Shown: one piece after another, positions 1 through 11,929 of the stretch
How positions within the stretch are numbered: the stretch's first letter is position 1
How the letters are laid out: every line of letters begins with the position of its first letter
Source of the DNA: Ridgeia piscesae
Taxonomy: Eukaryota; Annelida; Polychaeta; Sabellida; Siboglinidae
NCBI GenBank assembly: GCA_025642075.2
Contig: JAODUO010001190.1
Coordinates: forward strand, 61,001-125,000
Direction of reading: 5' to 3'
DNA: 64,000 nucleotides
Made by a program: the position numbers and the translations under genes
Notes under the pieces: generated by a model
What the model was told of the DNA's origin: nothing
Seen by the model: only the letters and a program-made list of their open reading frames with translations
The model's database searches: none

Positions 1-13
1 ACAGAGGTACAAA

Positions 14-1208
14 GTGAGCAATGAGCATGACAAAAACGCTGCCGCACGTTTTGTCTGTGGGAAGGTTGTTCACAAGTATAAACTTGTGAAGATGGCACAA
101 AACCAACTTGCCATTAACACCAAAGGTTGGCGGTGGACTCAGGGTACTGCAGAACATGCGAGACGGCAGAGGTTAAACCCGATCCATTCCAAAGTTAGGG
201 ATTTCTACACATGATGTAAGCCGGATAACCACCGGAGTGAAAAACACCATAACAAAATGTAAAATACAAAAGCAGAGGAGGCTGTTGTCCGACTCATTAA
301 ACAACTTGCATAACAGGTTTCTGGCTGAAATTGTGTTGGATATAAGCTACTCCTTGTTTTGCAGATTGAGGTCTTTCTTTGTTGTTGAGCCCAGTGAACT
401 TCATCGCCAAACCTGTCAACTGCTTTGAAAAAGGTTGGTTTATTACAGACAGATAACCTTGATGAAACCTCTGATCAGGTAATGTGTGGTAGCAACTCGA
501 AAGCTTGTGCATACAATGCGTGCCCAAGGTGTAAGGACAGAAGATGCCAGATTCTTTATGGCACATATACGGTAAGTGATGAGATCAGTTATCCATAGTG
601 GGTGGTTAAAAAGTCCCACATCCAGATAGTGAAAAAGTGTGGATGTGACAGACAAAACAATGACGATAGTCAGCAAGGATCAGATCAAGCGCCCCCTGGA
701 GGACCTAGCTGGTGAGTTCAATGAGAAAGTCTTACAACTGAAACGACACAGGTTTAACATCTGGAACCAGTATAAAGTATATGAACAGATTAGAAAGCAA
801 CTTGAAGGTGAATGCCTTTGCCACGTCGACTTCTCTGAGAATTATACATGCAAATGTTCAGACGAAGTCCAATCTATGCATTTCGGAAGAAGCCATCAGC
901 AGGCCTCCCTCCACACAGGAGTTTACTACACCAAAGATGGAGTGTTCCCATTTTGTTCATTCTCACCTTCTCGACAAGATGATCCCCCAGCAATATGGGC
1001 CCACTTGGAACCTGTCCTTAGGCAACTTAGGGACCAAAAGTTCAAAGTATTGCATATGTTCAGTGATGGGCCGGTCACACAATACAAACAAAAGGGTAAC
1101 TTTTATTACATGTGCCATGAACCATTCAAATCTGGTTTCGAGCGTATCAGCTGGCATTATTTTGAAGGCCTCACTTCTTTGTTAATCAGGATGTATGGAG
1201 TGAAGTAG
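14..1208 (+). pseudogene. Broken transposase-like gene, 5' end outside the window
   Basis: Four collinear segments read as one protein with frame changes: 14-211, 213-428, about 431-595 and 639-1208. The first ends ..SKVRDFYT, and the next codons continue as DVSRITTGVKN only after a shift of frame near 212, so about two bases are lost. The third segment carries a Cys cluster (C-x6-C-x4-C-x2-C-x4-C) ending in CPRCKDRRC. The fourth (189 aa) has the motifs HVDFSENY, QSMHFG, LHTGVYY, AIWAHLEPVL and SDGPVTQYKQKGNFYY. I associate these with a widespread invertebrate transposon-derived family that has an RNase-H-like (DDE-type) fold, with DFSENY and SDG as candidate acidic positions. After WHYFEG the expected continuation is lost, so the C-terminus is truncated. 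The family assignment is from memory. The broken reading frame is seen directly. It is very unlikely to be functional. Confidence 0.65.
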
Positions 1209-2365
1209 AAGACCAATATCTTGAGTAAGGTTCATAAGACTAAATTTATAACTGTGTACCTGTCTAATTGGACAGATTTCAGCTGAATATTTTCAGCACT
1301 GGTAGGCTAATATGACTGATTCCAGAGAGAGCATTTGATGTTACATGTATTGGTATCGTTTTTGTTGATCATACAGTCATGACAGGGAAATTAGCAAGTT
1401 TTATATTGTATTTTGTACACAAAGAGTGTTGAATCTAATTTTCTTTTAGTTACAGGGTATCGGGTAGGCCCTACTCTTAATCTGAAGCCTACACATAGTC
1501 AGAGATTTAGTATTGTTTTTGTAGATCGTTTCATTTTTGTTATCACTGCTGTACCTGCAAACTGTAGGCATTACAACTCCGCTATTGTAATTCACATTTG
1601 ACTGCTGAAGTGGTGGTGTTTGAAGTTGATATTTGATGTTCTTTTAACATGAAGCATTTAAAGTGTACCAGTACTGTAAAATCTGGTAGGAGACATCGCC
1701 ACTTTCCAGAGATATTTTTTATTGTTTTTTTCCCGGATCCTCCGACGTAGCAAAATTGAGTTTCAGAAAAGATGATGTAACCATAGGCGAACTGATATAA
1801 GGACATTTCTGATCAGCCATTTACTGTTGCTGGTTCTGTATCTCGTTCTCTTCATGCTCTTGGGAATAAGAATTTTTATTTCAAATAAAAAAATTATTTT
1901 ATTATTTCCACCCGACCATAGAAATTTGGTTTGTGAATCCAGGAAACAAGAAACAACATTTTATTTTTATTCCGCCTTCCTGCAAAAAAATCTGAAAAAA
2001 TCCGGGAAACAAACAATAAAAAATTCTCACCTTATCACTGCTATACAAACTGTGCAACTGCCACTGTGCTGAAGTTTTCAATTCATATTTGAATCAATGC
2101 TGAAAAGTTTATGGTTCATGTTAGATGTTGATGTTAGATGTTTGATGCTCTTTTGATGAGTAATAATTGCTAAAAATATAATACAACTTACCAAAATGGA
2201 TTCAGTTACATTCTTAGAGCTGGGAAATCAGCGTAGACAGTGTAATCTAGCACTTACATGTTTTTGCTGAGGTGTAAGGGACGTTATTTCCAAAATCTTT
2301 TCATCAGTTGTCATTGGTGTAACAACTGGTCACTGGTGTAACGGGTCGTCATTGGTGTAACCACA
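1209..2365. other. Non-coding stretch, nothing assigned
   Basis: AT-rich sequence with only short shadow reading frames. The one structure I see is at about 2,318-2,365, where ttggtgtaac occurs three times at roughly 24-bp spacing just before the LTR. The left part may be the decayed 3' end of the transposase-like element. Confidence 0.5.
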
Positions 2366-2872
2366 TGTAACAGGCAGGGTTACTGACTAAATTATTAATT
2401 ATCCCACTAAAACTTAACTAATCTTTTCTAATCTTTTGTCCGTTTTACTTTACTATTCCTATAAACCCCATTAGTGTCTATAGGCTGGGAGAGCCTAATA
2501 GCCACTCCCCTTGTTTACCCTGTGGTGCCCTGTGTCATGTGACAGCCAAGGCAAATGGGATATATCCAATTTCCACTTGGGAGCAAGCACTGAGGATGTA
2601 GATAACAGACTGTGTGTTTTACCGTGTTTTGGGCACTCTCTTCACCCCCTTAATGAAAACAACGAAACATGAAAGACAGCAAAGACATGTAGCATAGCTG
2701 TACATGTACTGAGCCAGTGCTCAGCTGCAGTAGCTTCTGCATTTCCTAGTTGGGGTTTGATTTTTTGTTTTAGTTTATTTTCGTTCTTGTCTTGTATTAT
2801 TTCGAACACACCACAATAAATGGTACAATCATTTACACGTGTTCTTCTTCAATGATAAATCCCCCGTCTACA
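2366..2872 (+). mobile_element. 5' LTR of a small LTR retrotransposon
   Basis: 507 bp beginning TGTAACAGG and ending GTCTACA (TG..CA ends), repeated in direct orientation at 3830-4327 with small differences. A polyadenylation-like AATAAA lies near 2,815 and a GC-box-free AT-rich body precedes it. Immediately downstream, at 2,875, is TGGTGTGAGAAGTGGGATT. This looks like a primer binding site, because it complements the 3' end of animal tRNA-Leu as I recall it with one mismatch. Orientation is taken from the primer site and the downstream purine tract. The 5-bp flanks (ccaca and tacac) do not match, so no target duplication is visible. Confidence 0.75.
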
Positions 2873-3829
2873 AATGGTGTGAGAAGTGGGATTGAAGACG
2901 ACGGAATGGAAGACGAAATAAAACCCCAGCTAGGAGCGATGACATCATGAGGAACCCGATCGATTGACCGTGTCCGTGAAACAGCAACACCCTGCGGGCT
3001 GCGATGCTGGCATTGGACAAGCTTCGGGGACAGTGTCCGTGTGGATGACTGCAGGAGATCGTTCGTCGAGATCGTTCGTCGGGATCATTCGCTTCCGATT
3101 GAGAGACGTTTAATTCGGCAGAACATTTGCTGAAGATCACGGCATCAATCGTTACGGACAATGTTAATGTTTCTTTCAGCAATGTATCCTTGAACTGTGT
3201 GAATGTATTTCTTTCAGCATTAGAGAAGACATGTCAAGTGTTGCCTGTGGTAACACTGGAAAGAGTGTTAATGTTAAGGGTATTAATTATCATGTGGAAG
3301 TTAGTTGTACTGGCAGGGATAATTATTGTAGTCCATGAGGTGGACTGCGCATCCAGGCACAGCTTGAGGGACTGTTTGCTGTGGGACTGAGTGGCTGGCT
3401 CGTGGGGGCTACACCTTCGGTAGGAGTTGGCCAGAATTAATGAGACCAGCACCCGCATACCAGCAGTGGCACGCCTTGGCGCCTTTGTGTGCGGCGTGAG
3501 CACTGTATACTGAAAGTATTTTTATGGGAATAGTGATGATCTGTCAGGTGTGGGACAGTGATGGAGAAGGGCATCGGGAAATGTCCAGTGGAGAGGGATA
3601 AGGGTCGATGGGTGTTATCAAGTGTCCGGATGACACAGAGGGTATAGACGTATACACCACCACCAAGGAATTCTTCAGGAATCACCTGCTGCCACGGGGA
3701 CATGTGACGTAGGACATCACAGGATGTATATCTCCATCACTGCCGCAAATGGGACGGGTTGTCAGTGCTCTATTCGGTTTATTACTGATCAGTTGCTCAT
3801 GGGATAGCAACTATTTAAATAGGGGAGTA
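2873..3829 (+). mobile_element. Internal region of non-autonomous LTR element
   Basis: 957 bp between the two LTRs. No gag, protease, reverse transcriptase or integrase motif can be read in any frame, and the longest open frames are about 100 codons with no recognisable domain. A short purine run, AGGGGAGTA, abuts the 3' LTR and fits a polypurine tract. The size is far below that of an autonomous Gypsy or Copia element (usually above 4 kb), so mobilisation would need proteins in trans. It is either a deletion derivative or a TRIM/LARD-like element. Short gatcgttcgtcg repeats occur at 3,058-3,090. Confidence 0.6.
2875..2893 (+). promoter_or_regulatory. Primer binding site, tRNA-Leu type
   Basis: TGGTGTGAGAAGTGGGATT lies two bases after the 5' LTR. 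A TGG start is diagnostic for annealing to the CCA end of a tRNA. The remainder fits tRNA-Leu (from memory) with one mismatch. Confidence 0.65.
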
Positions 3830-4327
3830 TGTAGCAGGCAGGGTTACTGACTAAATTATTAATTATCCCATTAAAACTTAACTAATCTTTTATAATATTT
3901 TATCCATTTTACTTTACTTTTCCTATAAACCCCATTAGTGTCTATAGGTTGGGAGAGCCTAATAGCGACTCCCCTTGTTTACCCTGTGGTGCCCCATGTC
4001 ATGTGACAGCCAATACAAATGGGATATATCCAGTTTCCACTGGGGAGCAAGCACTGAGGATGTAGATAACAGACTGTGTGTTTTGGGCACTCTCTTCACC
4101 CCCTTAATGAAAACAACGAAACATGAAAGACAGCAAAGACATGTAGCATAGCTGTACATGTACTGAGCCGGTGCTCAGCTGCAGTAGCTTCTGCAAATTC
4201 CTAGTTGTGGTTTTATTTTTTGTATTAGTTTATTTTCGTTCTTGTCTCGTATTATTTCGAACACACCACAATAAATGGTACAATCATTTACACATGTCCT
4301 TCTTCAATGATAAATCCCCCGTCTACA
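3830..4327 (+). mobile_element. 3' LTR of the same element
   Basis: 498 bp beginning TGTAGCAGG and ending GTCTACA. It is nearly identical to the 5' LTR, with scattered substitutions and a 10-bp shortening near 4,080. Its 3' portion from 3,968 onward is also the first part of the 2.6 kb tandem unit, so the duplication breakpoint lies inside the LTR. Confidence 0.75.
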
Positions 4328-5019
4328 TACACATAAACCCAAAACCTGCAGACTCAAAATTGATAATTCAAATGAAACTGCCATGGAATTAGAGCAGCAT
4401 GGTCATTTGCTAATGCATGCGTAAGAGCATTTTTGTTCAGGCTCCATCTCAGCCAGTGGTTGGAATCTTTCAGCCACCTGTGAACCTTTCTGATGGCCTG
4501 GCCTGAATTATGATTCATTTCCTGACATACAGGTTTTACTCACAGTTCATCTTCATCATATATTAGAAGTAGGACCAAAACCAAATATTTGATATGTAAA
4601 AGTTCTGCTTGCTATAAAAACCTGATACTGCATTTGACCTTGCTCTGTCCTGCTACATCAATGACCAAAAATCCAGAACTTATGACATATTCTTGGCAAC
4701 ATTTATATGAACTGCACGGACTACTGTTTGGCCAATAGTATTTTGTAATTCAGAATTGTATTACATTTGTTATTTCAGTTAATAAAAATAATTACATTGT
4801 TGTACATCTGTGTTGAGTTGCTCATTTAAAAAAGGTAACTTTCTATAGATTGACCCGTGTTCTATGTGTCAACAAATAGTATTTATTTGCATTCGAAATA
4901 AAAAGGGGAAATTAAATGACAACGATTTATAACCAATGAAAATATTGGTAGTGTCACACTTCCTGAATGCGGATTTAAGCTGCCAGTAGAGGGTTGGGTT
5001 TCTAAAGCATATACAAAGA

Positions 5020-5690
5020 TTTCCAAGGGTTTATTATTAGCAGTGCTTTTTGTTAAATTCTGTATCAAAGACAAACTGGCAAATGGATCCAACATCGAGT
5101 TCAACTTGCAAGCGAGCAGTCAGAAAGTCATCCACCGTTTGAGAAGCCAAGAGGGCCCGCTAAGCATACGAATTTCACCCAGTGTGCAAACCCAGGTCCG
5201 AGAGGGTCGATATATCCAGCCCCAGGTCAGGTTTGCCATTGTTGTGGAACTCGGACTGCAGTGTGTCTTTGGACTTCGAACACGAGGACATTAGCTGTCT
5301 TAAAGCTGCCCAATCCACTATTTTACTTTATTGTTGACGAAGATTTCCAAGGTTTTGAGTATTAGCCGTGCTTTTTGTTAAATTCTGTATCAAAGACAAA
5401 CTGGCAAATGGAGCCAACATCGAGTTCAACTTCAATTGAACAGTCAGAAAGTCATCCACCGTTTGAGAAGCCAAGAAGGCCCGTACCATACAGATTTCAC
5501 CCAGTGTGCGAGCCCAGCTAGGTCCGAGAGGGTCGAGATATCCAGCCTCAGGTCAGGTTCACCGCTGTTGTGGAACCCGGACATCAGTCTGTTTCTGGGC
5601 TTTGAACACGAGGATGTTAGCTGTTTTAAACCTGCCCAATCTACTCATTTGCCCATCACCAATCCAGCTTGTACATGCCCAGATGTGTAA
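5020..5690 (+). pseudogene. Duplicated coding-like segment, frame-broken, unrecognised
   Basis: Two adjacent imperfect copies of about 300 bp, present in every 2.6 kb unit. Reading across frames gives a Ser/Pro-rich peptide with the pieces SESHPPFEKPRRPVPYRFHP and then WNPDISLFLGFEHEDVSCFK, ending ..NPACTCPDV and a stop. The open frame changes between pieces in both copies, and one copy has stops where the other is open. This suggests a decayed exon or retro-copy rather than a live gene. I do not recognise the protein. The sequence after the stop at about 5,690 is AT-rich and could be an old 3' UTR. Confidence 0.35.
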
Positions 5691-6141
5691 TGTGTAAATA
5701 GTTTAAATAGTATGCACACTGTTGCAGTCAGTGTCATTTTAAAATGCATACTTGTCATTTGTGATTCGTGTGATGGCACAAAATACCATTGTTTTAGTAG
5801 TAGTGAATATGCAATCACATATCAATGTCATGTGTACACGCGTGCATGTGTTAAAATGTTGAACATTATAATGATGACATTTTGTATTAATGCAATTATG
5901 TAGCTTTGTATTTTAATGTTAATGTTAAGTAGTGTTGTATAACAACTATCACCATGCCTATAGATAATGTATTAATTGGCTTCCAGTGAACACTTTCAAA
6001 TGACAAAGTTGAGGTGTTCATGTGCAATCATCCAAATGTGTGCATTGTCACAACTGAGGAAATATTTGTGGAATATGCAGTACTAAGTTATTGTTCAGTG
6101 AAAGTGTGATTAAGTTGATCCATGCATTTTGATGTAACCAG

Positions 6142-6242
6142 ATGCCACCCTGCAACCGAGTTAGGACGAGAGGAGGTAGAGGGAGATTCAGCACCATGGA
6201 TACTGCAAGAATACAGCGTTTACCCGCATTCGTTCAATTGAG
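6142..6242 (+). other. Exon-like segment with 5' splice site, copy 1
   Basis: An open segment from an ATG reads MPPCNRVRTRGGRGRFSTMD and continues to ..QRLPAFVQLR, then gtaata. About 260 bp later there is a good acceptor, ttcggttacag, at 6,501. The following bases are open in one frame as EEMEKQLDMTAMRRLVESII until the tandem-unit junction at 6,572. The two open frames do not join in phase across the intron, so the pair is unproven. The same structure is in copy 2 at 8,762-8,862. Confidence 0.3.
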
Positions 6243-6572
6243 GTAATATCAAATATCAGAATTAATTATACAACAATTAACCATAATAGGTAGGTGTGAA
6301 TGTAGGACATTGATACACTTTTAACTTAATGAATTTTTTCCACATAAACATCACATCAAATCCACACATACCCGGTAGTCATTGAAGGAAACTGTTTTAG
6401 TGGTGTGTTTGTGTGATACAGAGAGTCAATCAATTGTACAATGGTGATTCTTCCATATAGTACATACATGTGTACATATATCTTTTTGCATTCGGTTACA
6501 GAGGAAATGGAAAAAACAATTGGACATGACAGCGATGCGCCGTTTGGTGGAATCTATAATCACTCATCATCC

Positions 6573-9191
6573 ACTCCCCCTTGTTTACCCTGTGGTGCCC
6601 CGTGTCATGTGACAGCCAATACAAATGGGATATATCCAATTTCCACTGGGGAGCAAGCACTGAGGATGTAGATAACAGACTGTGTGTTTTATCATGTTTT
6701 GGGCACTCTCTTCACCCCCTTAATGAAAACAACGAAACATGAAAGACAGCAAAGACATGTAGCATAGCTGTACATGTACTGAGCCGGTGCTCAGCTGCAG
6801 TAGCTTCTGCAAATTCCTAGTTGGGGTTTTATTTTTTGTATTAGTTTATTTTCGTTCTTGTCTCGTATTATTTCGAACACACCACAATAAATGGTACAAT
6901 CATTTACACATGTCCTTCTTCAATGATAAATCCCCCGTCTACATACACATAAACCCAAAACCTGCAGACTCAAAATTGATAATTCAAATGAAACTGCCAT
7001 GGAATTAGAGCAGCATGGTCATTTGCTAATGCATGCGTAAGAGCATTTTTGTTCAGGCTCCATCTCAGCCAGTGGTTGGAATCTTTCAGCCACCTGTGAA
7101 CCTTTCTGATGGCCTGGCCTGAATTATGATTCATTTCCTGACATACAGGTTTTACTCACAGTTCATCTTCATCATATATTAGAAGTAGGACCAAAACCAA
7201 ATATTTGATATGTAAAAGTTCTGCTTGCTATAAAAACCTGATACTGCATTTGACCTTGCTCTGTCCTGCTACACCAATGACCAAAAATCCAGAACTTATG
7301 ACATATTCTTGGCAACATTTATATGAACTGCACGGACTACTGTTTGGCCAATAGTATTTTGTAATTCAGAATTGTATTACATTTGTTATTTCAGTTAATA
7401 AAAATAATTACATTGTTGTACATCTGTGTTGAGTTGCTCATTTAAAAAAGGTAACTTTCTATAGATTGACCCGTGTTCTATGTGTCAACAAATAGTATTT
7501 ATTTGCATTCGAAATAAAAAGGGGAAATTAAATGACAACGATTTATAACCAATGAAAATATTGGTAGTGTCACACTTCCTGAATGCAGATTTAAGCTGCC
7601 AGTAGAGGGTTGGGTTTCTAAAGCATATACAAAGATTTCCAAGGGTTTATTATTAGCAGTGCTTTTTGTTAAATTCTGTATCAAAGACAAACTGGCAAAT
7701 GGATCCAACATCGAGTTCAACTTGCAAGCGAGCAGTCAGAAAGTCATCCACCGTTTGAGAAGCCAAGAGGGCCCGCTAAGCATACGAATTTCACCCAGTG
7801 TGCAAACCCAGGTCCGAGAGGGTCGATATATCCAGCCCCAGGTCAGGTTTGCCATTGTTGTGGAACTCGGACTGCAGTGTGTCTTTGGACTTCGAACACG
7901 AGGACATTAGCTGTCTTAAAGCTGCCCAATCCACTATTTTACTTTATTGTTGACGAAGATTTCCAAGGTTTTGAGTATTAGCCGTGCTTTTTGTTAAATT
8001 CTGTATCAAAGACAAACTGGCAAATGGAGCCAACATCGAGTTCAACTTCAATTGAACAGTCAGAAAGTCATCCACCGTTTGAGAAGCCAAGAAGGCCCGT
8101 ACCATACAGATTTCACCCAGTGTGCGAGCCCAGCTAGGTCCGAGAGGGTCGAGATATCCAGCCTCAGGTCAGGTTCACCGCTGTTGGGGTAACCCGGACA
8201 TCAGTCTGTTTCTGGGCTTTGAACACGAGGATGTTAGCTGTTTTAAACCTGCCCAATCTACTCATTTGCCCATCACCAATCCAGCTTGTACATGCCCAGA
8301 TGTGTAATGTGTAAATAGTTTAAATAGTATGCACACTGTTGCAGTCAGTGTCATTTTAAAATGCATACTTGTCATTTGTGATTCGTGTGATGGCACAAAA
8401 TACCATTGTTTTAGTAGTAGTGAATATGCAATCACATATCAATGTCATGTGTACACGCGTGCATGTGTTAAAATGTTGAACATTATAATGATGACATTTT
8501 GTATTAATGCAATTATGTAGCTTTGTATTTTAATGTTAATGTTAAGTAGTGTTGTATAACAACTATCACCATGCCTATAGATAATGTATTAATTGGCTTC
8601 CAGTGAACACTTTCAAATGACAAAGTTGAGGTGTTCATGTGCAATCATCCAAATGTGTGCGTTGTCACAACAACTGAGGAAATATTTGTGGAATATGCAG
8701 TACTAAGTTATTGTTCAGTGAAAGTGTGATTAAGTTGATCCATGCATTTTGATGTAACCAGATGCCACCCTGCAACCGAGTTAGGACGAGAGGAGGTAGA
8801 GGGAGATTCAGCACCATGGATACTGCAAGAATACAGCGTTTACCCGCATTCGTTCAATTGAGGTAATATCAAATATCAGAATTAATTATACAACAATTAA
8901 CCATAATAGGTAGGTGTGAATGTAGGACATTGATACACTTTTAACTTAATGAATTTTTTCCACATAAACATCACATCAAATCCACACATACCCGGTAGTC
9001 ATTGAAGGAAACTGTTTTAGTGGTGTGTTTGTGTGATACAGAGAGTCAATCAATTGTACAATGGTGATTCTTCCATATAGTACATTCATGTGTACATATA
9101 TCTTTTTGCATTCGGTTACAGAGGAAATGGAAAAACAATTGGACATGACAGCGATGCGCCGTTTGGTGGAATCTATAATCACTCATCATCC
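6573..9191 (+). repeat. Tandem 2.6 kb unit, copy 2
   Basis: About 2,619 bp, starting in mid-LTR at ACTCCCC. It matches copy 1 throughout, including the duplicated coding-like segment (about 7,640-8,310) and the exon-like segment (8,762-8,862). Differences are single bases plus a 10-bp insertion in the LTR part relative to copy 1. Confidence 0.8.
8762..8862 (+). other. Exon-like segment with 5' splice site, copy 2
   Basis: Same open segment and gtaata donor as in copy 1. The acceptor-like site is at 9,121. In this copy the A-run after the acceptor is one base shorter, which changes the downstream frame and argues against constraint in at least one copy. Confidence 0.3.
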
Positions 9192-11310
9192 ACTCCCCCT
9201 TGTTTACCCTGTGGTGCCCCGTGTCATGTGACAGCCAATACAAATGGGATATATCCAATTTCCACTGGGGAGCAAGCACTGAGGATGTAGATAACAGACT
9301 GTGTGTTTTATCATGTTTTGGGCACTCTCTTCACCCCCTTAATGAAACCAACAAAACATGAAAGACAGCAAAGACATGTAGCATAGCTGTACATGTACTG
9401 AGCCGGTGCTCAGCTGCAGTAGCCTCTGCATTTCCTAGTTGGGGTTTGATTTTTTGTTTTAGTTGATTTTCGTTCTTGTCTCATATTATTTCGAACACAC
9501 CACAATAAATGGTACAATCATTTACACGTGTCCTTCTTCAATGATAAATCCCCCGTCTACATACACATAAACCCAAAACCTGGAGACTCAAAATTGATAA
9601 TTCAAATGAAACTGCCATGGAATTAGAGCAGCATGGTCATTTGCTAATGCATGCATAAGAGCATTTTTGTTCAGGCTCCATCTCAGCCAGTGGTTGGAAT
9701 CTTTCAGCCACCTGTGAACCTTTCTGATGGCCTGGCCTGAATTATGATTCATTTCCTGACATACAGGTTTTACTCACAGTTCATCTTCATCATATATTAG
9801 AAGTAGGACCAAAACCAAATATTTTGATATGTAAAAGTTCTGCTTGCTATAAAAACCTGATACTGCATTTGACCTTGCTCTGTCCTGCTACACCAATGAC
9901 CAAAAATCCAGAACTTTTATATGAACTGCACGGACTACTGTTTGGCCAATAGTATTCTGTAATTCAGAATTGTATTACATTTGTTATTTCAGTTAATAAA
10001 AATAATTACATTGTTGTACATCTGTGTTGAGTTGCTCATTTAAAAAAGGTAACTTTCTATAGATTGACTCGTGTTCTATGTGTCAACAAATAGTATTTAT
10101 TTGCATTCGAAATAAAAAGGTGAAATTAAATGACAACGATTTATAACCAATGAAAATATTGGTAGTGTCACACTTCCTGAATGCAGATTTAAGCTGCCAG
10201 TAGAGGGTTGGGTTTCTAAAGCATATACAAAGATTTCCAAGGGTTTATTATTAGCAGTGCTTTTTGTTAAATTCTGTATCAAAGACAAACTGGCAAATGG
10301 ATCCAACATCGAGTTCAACTTGCAAGCGAGCAGTCAGAAAGTCACCCACCGTTTGAGAAGCCAAGAGGGCCCGCTAAGCATACGAATTTCACCCAGTGTG
10401 CAAACCCAGGTCCGAGAGGGTCGATATATCCTGCCCCAGGTCAGGTTTGCCATTGTTGTGGAACTCGGACTGCAGTGTGTCTTTGGACTTCGAACACGAG
10501 GACATTAGCTGTCTTAAAGCTGCCCAATCCACTATTTTACTTTATTGTTGACGAAGATTTCCAAGGTTTTGAGTATTAGCCGTGCTTTTTGTTAAATTCT
10601 GTATCAAAGACAAACTGGCAAATGGATCCAACATCGAGTTCAACTTCAATTGAACAGTCAGAAAGTCATCCACTGTTTGAGAAGCCAAGAAGGCCCGTAC
10701 CATACGGATTTCACCCAGTGTGCGAGCCCAGCTAGGTCTGAGAGGGTCGAGATATCCAGCCCCAGGTCAGGTTCACCGCTGTTGTGGAACCCGGACATCA
10801 GTCTGTTTCTGGGCTTTGAACACGAGGATGTTAGCTGTTTTAAACCTGCCCAATCTACTCATTTGCCCATCGCCAATCCAGCTTGTACATGCCCAGATGT
10901 GTAATGTGTAAATAGTTTAAATAGTATGCACACTGTTGCACAGTCAGTGTAATTTTAAAATGCATACTTGTCATTTGTGATTCGTGTGACGGCACAAAAT
11001 GCCATTGTTTTAGTAGTAGTGAATATGCAATCACATATCAATGTCATGTGTACACGCGTGCATGTGTTAAAATGTTGAACATTATAATTATGACATTTTG
11101 TATTAATGCAATTATGTAGCTTTGTATTTTAATGTTAATGTTAAGTAGTGTTGTATAACAACTATCAGCATGCCTATAGATAATGTATTAATTGGCTTCC
11201 AGTGAACACTTTCAAATGACAAAGTTGAGGTGTTCATGTGCAATCATCCAAATGTGTGCGTTGTCACAACACCTGAGGAAATATTTGTGGAATGTGCAGC
11301 ACTAATTTAT
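9192..11310 (+). repeat. Tandem 2.6 kb unit, copy 3, truncated
   Basis: The copy begins at the same mid-LTR breakpoint but loses similarity near 11,310, before the exon-like segment. It carries an 18-bp deletion near 9,917. Its LTR portion resembles the 5' LTR at 2,366 more than copies 1 and 2 (ctctgcatttcctag and gatttttt.gttttag forms), so it has its own history or was converted. Confidence 0.75.
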
Positions 11311-11325
11311 CAGTGAAATCAAAGA

Positions 11326-11470
11326 TGGAGTCAAGTTGCGTTTTGAAGGATAATTCCACTAATTTACTTCATACTGGTGATGACAAGAAGGCAGACAAGT
11401 GGATAGATGATATAAGATGGATGGTTATGGTATTTGATGCGACATTTGTCCGTGAAGACATACTTTGAAG
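11326..11470 (+). other. Short open frame, unrecognised
   Basis: A 47-codon frame from ATG (MESSCVLKDNSTNLLHTGDD then ..KWIDDIRWMVMVFDATF..) directly follows the point where the third 2.6 kb copy loses similarity. No domain is recognised and no splice sites are evident. It may be a fragment of older coding sequence or chance. Confidence 0.15.
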
Positions 11471-11929
11471 CCATCGAAGTAGGGTCAACCGACAACTGCA
11501 CCTATTTTCGCCCACCTCGCACTACGCCATATTTTTGGCGCCAACAAAGTTAATATTATTTTCGATGACAGTAATTACTTCATAAATAAAGTGATGTTGA
11601 CAAAAGTTTAATGTTATTAGTGTATAAGTCGTTGGTTCACAGTTGTATCCAGCGCAGACATGTGCCGGCAGGTGTATTTCATAGAATGTCATCCAGTGTG
11701 ACTAGCTGAGTCACATTCCACTGAGGATTTGAAAACGATGTAGAAATGCAGTAACAAGAGGATATTTGCGACACAAAGACGTCAAAATAATAAGGTGTCC
11801 TTTCCTTACAACTGTCCTTCCTTTAAAATATAACACTAGCCAGTTGACAGCCAGCCAGGGAACAATAAGACAACTCCTCCATTAGAGGCGTTCTTTTTAT
11901 AGCTGTTATATAGCAGTGAAGGGACAGTA

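Larger units (their letters stand above)
3968..6572 (+). repeat. Tandem 2.6 kb unit, copy 1
   Basis: About 2,605 bp starting at ACTCCCC inside the 3' LTR and ending at ..CTCATCATCC, where the next copy begins again in mid-LTR. It contains the LTR 3' part, an internal imperfect duplication (about 5,025-5,300 and 5,337-5,690, each with the sequence read as KDKLANG), and an exon-like segment at 6,142-6,242. Copies 1 and 2 are very similar, with point changes and small indels only. Confidence 0.8.
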
